From positions 1-7,196 of the forward strand of contig QIAS01000265.1 of assembly GCA_003225615.1 (NCBI GenBank): DNA of 7,196 nt. The letters are read 5' to 3'. Below are positions 5,803 through 7,196 of this stretch, one piece after another. Below the pieces are notes generated by a model that saw only the letters and a program-made list of their open reading frames with translations, searched no databases and was not told the origin of the DNA. This DNA comes from Acidobacteriota bacterium (GTDB lineage: Bacteria; Acidobacteriota; Terriglobia; Terriglobales; Acidobacteriaceae). Position 1 is the stretch's first letter; each line of letters opens with the position of its first letter. Position numbers and translations under genes: made by a program.

Positions 5803-6444
5803 TCACCCACTTTTCGACACGGCGAAGGAGGCGAGCTTTGCGTATTCTTCCGGCGTGTCCACGTTAAAGGTGACCAGTGGGTCGTCCACGGGCAGGTATT
5901 CGATTCGATCCTGGTGCTGGTGCTCGATGTCGCGGGCCACAGCGGTGGTGGGGGCGCGCAAAAATTTCTCGATCATCTCGCGTCCCAGCACAATCGGGTG
6001 GCCGTGTTTGCCGCCATATTCCGGCACAACTGCCCACTTGGCGCGTGCGATGGCGGTTTGAAAGGCGTCGTGCAGCTTCTCAAGTGTAGTTGCATTCGCC
6101 GGAGGCCGATCGACGAGGGTGACCATAGCGGCGTCGCGGCCGCGGCTCAATATGTGCTGCAAGCCCGTTTGCAAAGAACTGAATTGTCCGCGAGTGGGAT
6201 CGGGATTAACAACCAGCGAGGCTCCATTTGTATAGACGACCGGCGCCAGCGTTGCTGCATTCTTACCCGCAACGACGATAACCATATCGGTCCAGTCGGA
6301 GAGCGCGCGAATGGTCGCGGAGAGAAACGTCCCAGAAGCCTGGCCGGGAGTTGTCGGCGGCCACGGCAGCAGGGCTTTGTCTGTTCCCATACGGGAAGAT
6401 TCGCCAGCCGACAAGATAACTCCGCACAACGCGGCGCGGCCCAT
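5803..6444 (-). CDS. MocA/MobA-like NTP transferase (molybdenum cofactor cytidylyl- or guanylyltransferase)
   Basis: The family transfers CMP or GMP from NTP onto molybdopterin-Mo to make the dinucleotide cofactor. Of 213 residues, VILSAGESSRMGTDKALLPW (9-28) is the nucleotide-binding signature with the conserved Lys, NPDPTRGQFSSLQTGL (80-95) and VDRPPAN (111-117, metal-binding D112) follow, then GGKHGHPIVLG (144-154) and FNVDTPEEY (193-201). Pairing with an XdhC-type gene directly upstream favours MocA (CTP, MCD cofactor of xanthine/CO dehydrogenases) over MobA. ATG 6444 was chosen because the signature begins nine residues later; an earlier in-frame ATG at 6528 would translate the TTGATTG-type repeat. 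There is no Shine-Dalgarno; TATCTT ends six bases before the ATG. Nucleotide specificity is not provable here. Confidence 0.86.
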   Translation of the reverse strand: MGRAALCGVILSAGESSRMGTDKALLPWPPTTPGQASGTFLSATIRALSDWTDMVIVVAGKNAATLAPVVYTNGASLVVNPDPTRGQFSSLQTGLQHILSRGRDAAMVTLVDRPPANATTLEKLHDAFQTAIARAKWAVVPEYGGKHGHPIVLGREMIEKFLRAPTTAVARDIEHQHQDRIEYLPVDDPLVTFNVDTPEEYAKLASFAVSKSG

Positions 6445-6469
6445 GTGGCGAAGATAGCAGAAAGTGGAG

Positions 6470-6501
6470 GATTGTTGATTATTGATTTTGGTTGTTGATT
6501 G
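6470..6501. repeat. Imperfect heptamer array (GATTGTT/GATTATT/GATTTTG)
   Basis: Five successive units of about seven bases, four of them starting GATT, lie between the xdhC-like and mocA-like genes. The first 11 bases match 24-34 exactly, at the other end of the window. The spacing near 7 bp and the recurrence between genes suggest a dispersed intergenic repeat family. The array is AT-rich against a GC-rich background and holds no inverted repeat that I can see. Confidence 0.55.
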
Positions 6502-6548
6502 AAAAGCCGGCGGAACGATGAGGTTCATTCAAAAAGCAGCATGACCGC

Positions 6549-7196
6549 TTACTCATGTTCGTCCAGGGCCTCAGCGGCGGCATCTGAGGTGTCGGGCGCG
6601 TCGCTTTTTTCATGGAACCAGCTCATGTGCGGCAATGCGCGTTCCGCGTCGCGTCGCACCGCGATCAGTTCGGCCGTTATAGCGACTGCGATTTCTTCCG
6701 GCGTTATGGCCCCGATATCCAGTCCAACGGGAGCATGCACACGCTGGAAGAGGTCGGGAGACAGACCTTCTTTTTGCAGTTCCTTGAAAATAGCAATCGT
6801 CTTGCGCTTGGAACCTATCATGCCAATGTAGCGTGCGGGAGTGTTTACCGCCCAGCGCAGGATGCGCATATCGTCGCGGTGGCCGCGGGTGACGATCACA
6901 ATGTAAGAGGACTCATTGGGCGCGAGTCGCGCCATCACCTGGTCGAAATCTTCCGCGTATAGCTCGCGCGCCTCGGGAAAGCGCTCGCGGTTGGCATAGG
7001 CTTCGCGGTCATCTACGACAATGACATCGAACCCGGCATTTTTTGCAACTTTGTAGAGGTTTTCTGCTACATGGCCTGCGCCGAACAGGTAAAGCAGTGC
7101 TGGTGGCAGTACGGGTTCGACGAAAATGTCCAGCGTGCCGCCGCAAACCAAGCCGGTATCGTACTTGGGATCCTGATTGAGGTTGAAAGTCAGGGT
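6549..7196 (-). CDS. XdhC/CoxI-family molybdoenzyme maturation factor (5' end outside window)
   Basis: The family binds molybdenum cofactor and helps sulfurate and insert it into xanthine dehydrogenase or CO dehydrogenase-type hydroxylases. The frame stays open to the right edge, giving 215 visible residues. The first are TLTFNLNQDPKYDTG followed by LVCGGTLDIFVEP, the end of the N-terminal XdhC/CoxI domain with its conserved CGG. Then come a Rossmann domain starting LFGAGHVAENL, IVVDDREAYANRERFP, IVTRGHRDD, RYIGMIGSKRK, and VHAPVGLDIGAITPEEIAVAI, all typical of the family. A TTG at 7151 is not the true start because family sequence continues upstream of it. The last 20 or so residues are acidic and variable. 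The gene leads into the mocA-like gene after 104 bases. Confidence 0.9.
   Translation of the reverse strand, partial: TLTFNLNQDPKYDTGLVCGGTLDIFVEPVLPPALLYLFGAGHVAENLYKVAKNAGFDVIVVDDREAYANRERFPEARELYAEDFDQVMARLAPNESSYIVIVTRGHRDDMRILRWAVNTPARYIGMIGSKRKTIAIFKELQKEGLSPDLFQRVHAPVGLDIGAITPEEIAVAITAELIAVRRDAERALPHMSWFHEKSDAPDTSDAAAEALDEHE

Noticed and set aside
6445..6528. 28-residue N-terminal extension of the MocA-like protein
   Set aside because: It would translate the heptamer repeat, and the family signature begins just after the ATG at 6444. It is not fully excluded, because ATG 6528 lies 20 bases after the xdhC stop.

Overview
This 7.2-kb window is GC-rich, gene-dense bacterial DNA with no gap over 300 bases between genes. 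The protein styles suggest a soil-type Acidobacteriota chromosome: a secreted M48 protease with an Arg/Thr tail, a DipZ-like redoxin, a small basic helical protein ending in RKRISMAQKARWAK, and TTGATTG-type repeats between genes. That assignment is an inference from gene resemblance, not from a marker gene. There is no rRNA, tRNA, CRISPR array, phage gene or transposase.

Layout, left to right. (1) A secreted M48 zinc metalloprotease on the plus strand (158-1234), ending in a convergent gap. (2) A minus-strand run read from 4114 down to 1333: a cobalamin/siderophore-binding-fold protein without a signal peptide, a GAF-domain free methionine-(R)-sulfoxide reductase, a DipZ-like thioredoxin-fold protein and a MutT-type Nudix hydrolase. 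The last three are joined by two 4-base ATGA stop/start overlaps, so they are almost certainly one translationally coupled unit. Their shared theme is oxidative damage to methionine, thiols and nucleotides. (3) A small basic protein on the minus strand (4230-4478) with its own hairpin terminator. (4) A plus-strand NifU/IscU-like Fe-S scaffold gene (4574-4910) broken by an apparent 26-base internal deletion; both halves are recognisable, in different frames. (5) A minus-strand group read from the right edge down to 5062: XdhC/CoxI-like maturation factor (its 5' end lies outside the window), MocA/MobA-like nucleotidyltransferase and a SerB-type HAD phosphatase. XdhC and MocA normally serve molybdenum hydroxylases (xanthine or CO dehydrogenase family), so the structural genes may lie beyond the right edge.

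The most notable points are the compact oxidative-damage operon, the broken Fe-S scaffold gene, the signal-less Cys-rich cobalamin-binding-fold protein, the reductase lacking one of its usual three cysteines, and several start codons without a Shine-Dalgarno sequence but with a TANNNT hexamer 6-7 bases upstream. I see no clearly novel defence or mobile system.
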